Part shown: positions 14,044-14,989 of the stretch, in pieces | Layout: every line of letters starts with the position of its first letter | Numbering within the stretch: the stretch's first letter is position 1 | NCBI GenBank assembly: GCA_035513275.1 | Contig: DATKCJ010000366.1 | Coordinates: 1-14,989, forward strand | DNA from: DATKCJ01 sp035513275 | GTDB taxonomy: Bacteria; Verrucomicrobiota; Verrucomicrobiia; Opitutales; Opitutaceae | Length of the DNA stretch: 14,989 nt | Direction: 5' to 3' | The notes under the pieces: model-generated | Seen by the model: only the letters and a program-made list of their open reading frames with translations | Database searches by the model: none | Told to the model about the DNA's origin: nothing | Program-made: the position numbers and the translations under genes

Positions 14044-14247
14044 GTTTGTCATCCAATAGCTGACAAACCTGCCGGGCGATCCAATCGAGGATGGCCGGAC
14101 GCTTGTCATCCAATAGTTGACAAACTTGCCGCGCAATCGCTTCGAGGAGAGGCCACGCTTGTCATCTATTAGCTGACAAGTTTGCCGGGCAATCGCTTCG
14201 GGGATGGCCGGCTCTTGTAATCCAATAGTTGACAAACATTCCGGCGG
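14044..14247. repeat. tandem array of about 56-bp units with TTGTCA/TGACAA inverted repeats
   Basis: Three full units and one partial unit begin at 14046, 14103, 14159 and 14215 (steps of 57, 56 and 56 bp). Each opens with TTGTCA, 9 nt (TCCAATAGC, TCCAATAGT, TCTATTAGC, TCCAATAGT), then TGACAA. The arms extend to 8 bp in unit 1 (GTTTGTCA/TGACAAAC) and 7 bp in unit 3; unit 4 is decayed (TTGTAA). The rest of each full unit is also similar, around TTGCCGGGCAATCG and GAGGATGGCCGG, and the TTGCC-G-GGCAA part of unit 3 is itself palindromic. It lies between the convergent yacG and glycosyltransferase genes, where no promoter is expected. Because the intervening sequences resemble each other, this is not a CRISPR array. 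Confidence 0.85.
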
Positions 14248-14255
14248 ACGGGACT

Positions 14256-14278
14256 CGCCGCGTGAGATTCACGCGGCG
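14256..14278 (-). terminator. stem-loop over the glycosyltransferase stop codon
   Basis: CGCCGCGTGA at 14256-14265 and TCACGCGGCG at 14269-14278 form a perfect 10-bp stem with a GAT loop. The stem includes the TGA stop of the minus-strand gene. No T-run follows on either strand, so it is not a textbook intrinsic terminator; it may instead protect the transcript end or work with the adjacent repeat hairpins. Confidence 0.4.
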
Positions 14279-14989
14279 CAGATGAAGTTGGGTCCCTCGC
14301 TGTAGCCTCGCGCGGTGAGGTCTTCCCGGATCAGGCCACGCGCGCCGCGGGTGCCGACTCCGACGATGATGAAGACTTCGGGTGACGGTGGCGGCAGCGC
14401 GTCGGGTCCGATCACGTCGAGCCCATCGGCGCGGCCGCCGATCTTTTTCGGGTCGATGTCGATGTAGGCGCAGAGCGCCACGCCCTCGCGCGCGAGTGAG
14501 GCAAACCGCCGCCGAGTGGGCCGGCCTGCGCCCCACAGGAGGATGCGCTTGGCGTCCGGTCGCTCGCGCTTCAACCAACGCGCGAGATAATGACACTTGC
14601 ACTCGTAGAATGCCTCGGGCGAGTAGCGCGGGTCGGTTCGCGAAAGCCGCTGCGGTGGATCGTTCCAAGTGAGCAGGCTCTCGGGCACCTTGCCAATCGA
14701 CACGCCCGCATCGAGCCACCGCAACCATAGTTCGTAGTCCTCTGGCCAGCCGCAGTCGCGGTAACCGCCGAGTCGGCCGATGAGGTCGGCGCGAAAGATC
14801 ATGCTCGGGTGCGCGACAGGCGACTCGACGAAGCGGTTGAGCGCGATCGCCTCCGGCGTGACGAGCGAGTTGATCCACTCGACGTGCAGCGCGTAGCCTT
14901 GCTGCGCTGTCGAGTCGCCGCCGAAACGGACGAGCGACCCGCACGCGCCGATCTCCGATTGCTCATCGAGGAAGTGCAGCTGCGCCTCA
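14269..14989 (-). CDS. family 2 glycosyltransferase with C-terminal Rossmann-like domain, 5' end cut by window edge
   Basis: The last 239 residues are visible; the start lies beyond the right edge. The first part (EAQLHFLDEQSEIGACGS...) continues the GT-A fold, with ESPVAHPSMIFR and the acceptor/base region GGYRDCGWPEDYELWLRWL typical of GT2 enzymes that transfer sugars onto polysaccharide or lipid carriers. After KRERPDAKRILLWGAGRPTRR a second domain begins, Rossmann-like, with a glycine-rich start, AYIDIDPKKIGGRADGLDVIGPDAL and VFIIVGVGTRGARGLIREDL. This tail is found on some GT2 proteins and may bind a nucleotide or the partner enzyme. The donor and acceptor are unknown. An internal ATG at 14802 is not the start because the frame continues upstream with conserved GT2 sequence. 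Confidence 0.88.
   Translation of the reverse strand, partial: EAQLHFLDEQSEIGACGSLVRFGGDSTAQQGYALHVEWINSLVTPEAIALNRFVESPVAHPSMIFRADLIGRLGGYRDCGWPEDYELWLRWLDAGVSIGKVPESLLTWNDPPQRLSRTDPRYSPEAFYECKCHYLARWLKRERPDAKRILLWGAGRPTRRRFASLAREGVALCAYIDIDPKKIGGRADGLDVIGPDALPPPSPEVFIIVGVGTRGARGLIREDLTARGYSEGPNFICAA

Noticed and set aside
14044..14247. CRISPR array
   Set aside because: The would-be spacers are similar to one another, there are only four units, and no cas gene is near.
14162..14944. Alternative minus-strand frame of 260 codons over the glycosyltransferase
   Set aside because: The sequence is arginine-rich with no motif, while the adjacent frame carries the GT2 motifs and a Rossmann-like tail.

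Overview
The window is GC-rich, densely coded bacterial chromosome with short intergenic gaps. I see no transposase, phage gene, rRNA, tRNA or CRISPR array. The gene mix points to Verrucomicrobiota, perhaps an Opitutae relative: a fused gamma-alpha KorA with separate KorB, a DUF1573/rhodanese/MauE operon, a long plant/cyanobacteria-type IspH, and REP-like hairpin pairs between genes. This is inference from gene content; no marker gene here settles it.

Left part (1-4771): a 2-oxoacid:ferredoxin oxidoreductase operon (korA then korB, minus strand, korB cut by the left edge) is divergent from a SulP anion transporter with a STAS domain. A secreted four-EF-hand protein follows. Its likely terminator hairpin lies inside the 3' end of the convergent gene.

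Middle (4792-7723): a tight minus-strand operon encodes DUF1573, then a membrane-anchored rhodanese, then a MauE/DoxX-like membrane protein, probably an envelope redox or sulfur-handling unit. Upstream lies about 640 bp with no convincing gene, then a PaaI-like hotdog thioesterase on the minus strand, and a REP-like pair of hairpins.

Plus-strand run (7724-13626): tryptophanase overlaps an ACT-domain protein. Next come two tandem exported FKBP-type prolyl isomerases (the second a lipoprotein), a two-helix membrane protein of unknown role, an unusually long IspH carrying about 115 extra N-terminal residues, and a secreted MsrA. Gaps from the first FKBP to msrA run from a 4-base overlap to 27 bp, which suggests one transcript. 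It mixes envelope protein folding and repair with isoprenoid synthesis.

Right end (13627-14989): a second REP-like pair, the small zinc protein YacG, a tandem array of 56-57 bp units each carrying a TTGTCA/TGACAA inverted repeat, and the 3' part of a family 2 glycosyltransferase with a C-terminal Rossmann-like domain, entering on the minus strand from the right edge.

No defence system or other clearly new multi-gene system is visible. The most unusual items are the IspH extension, the palindromic tandem array between convergent genes, and the two REP-like pairs whose arm differences compensate each other.
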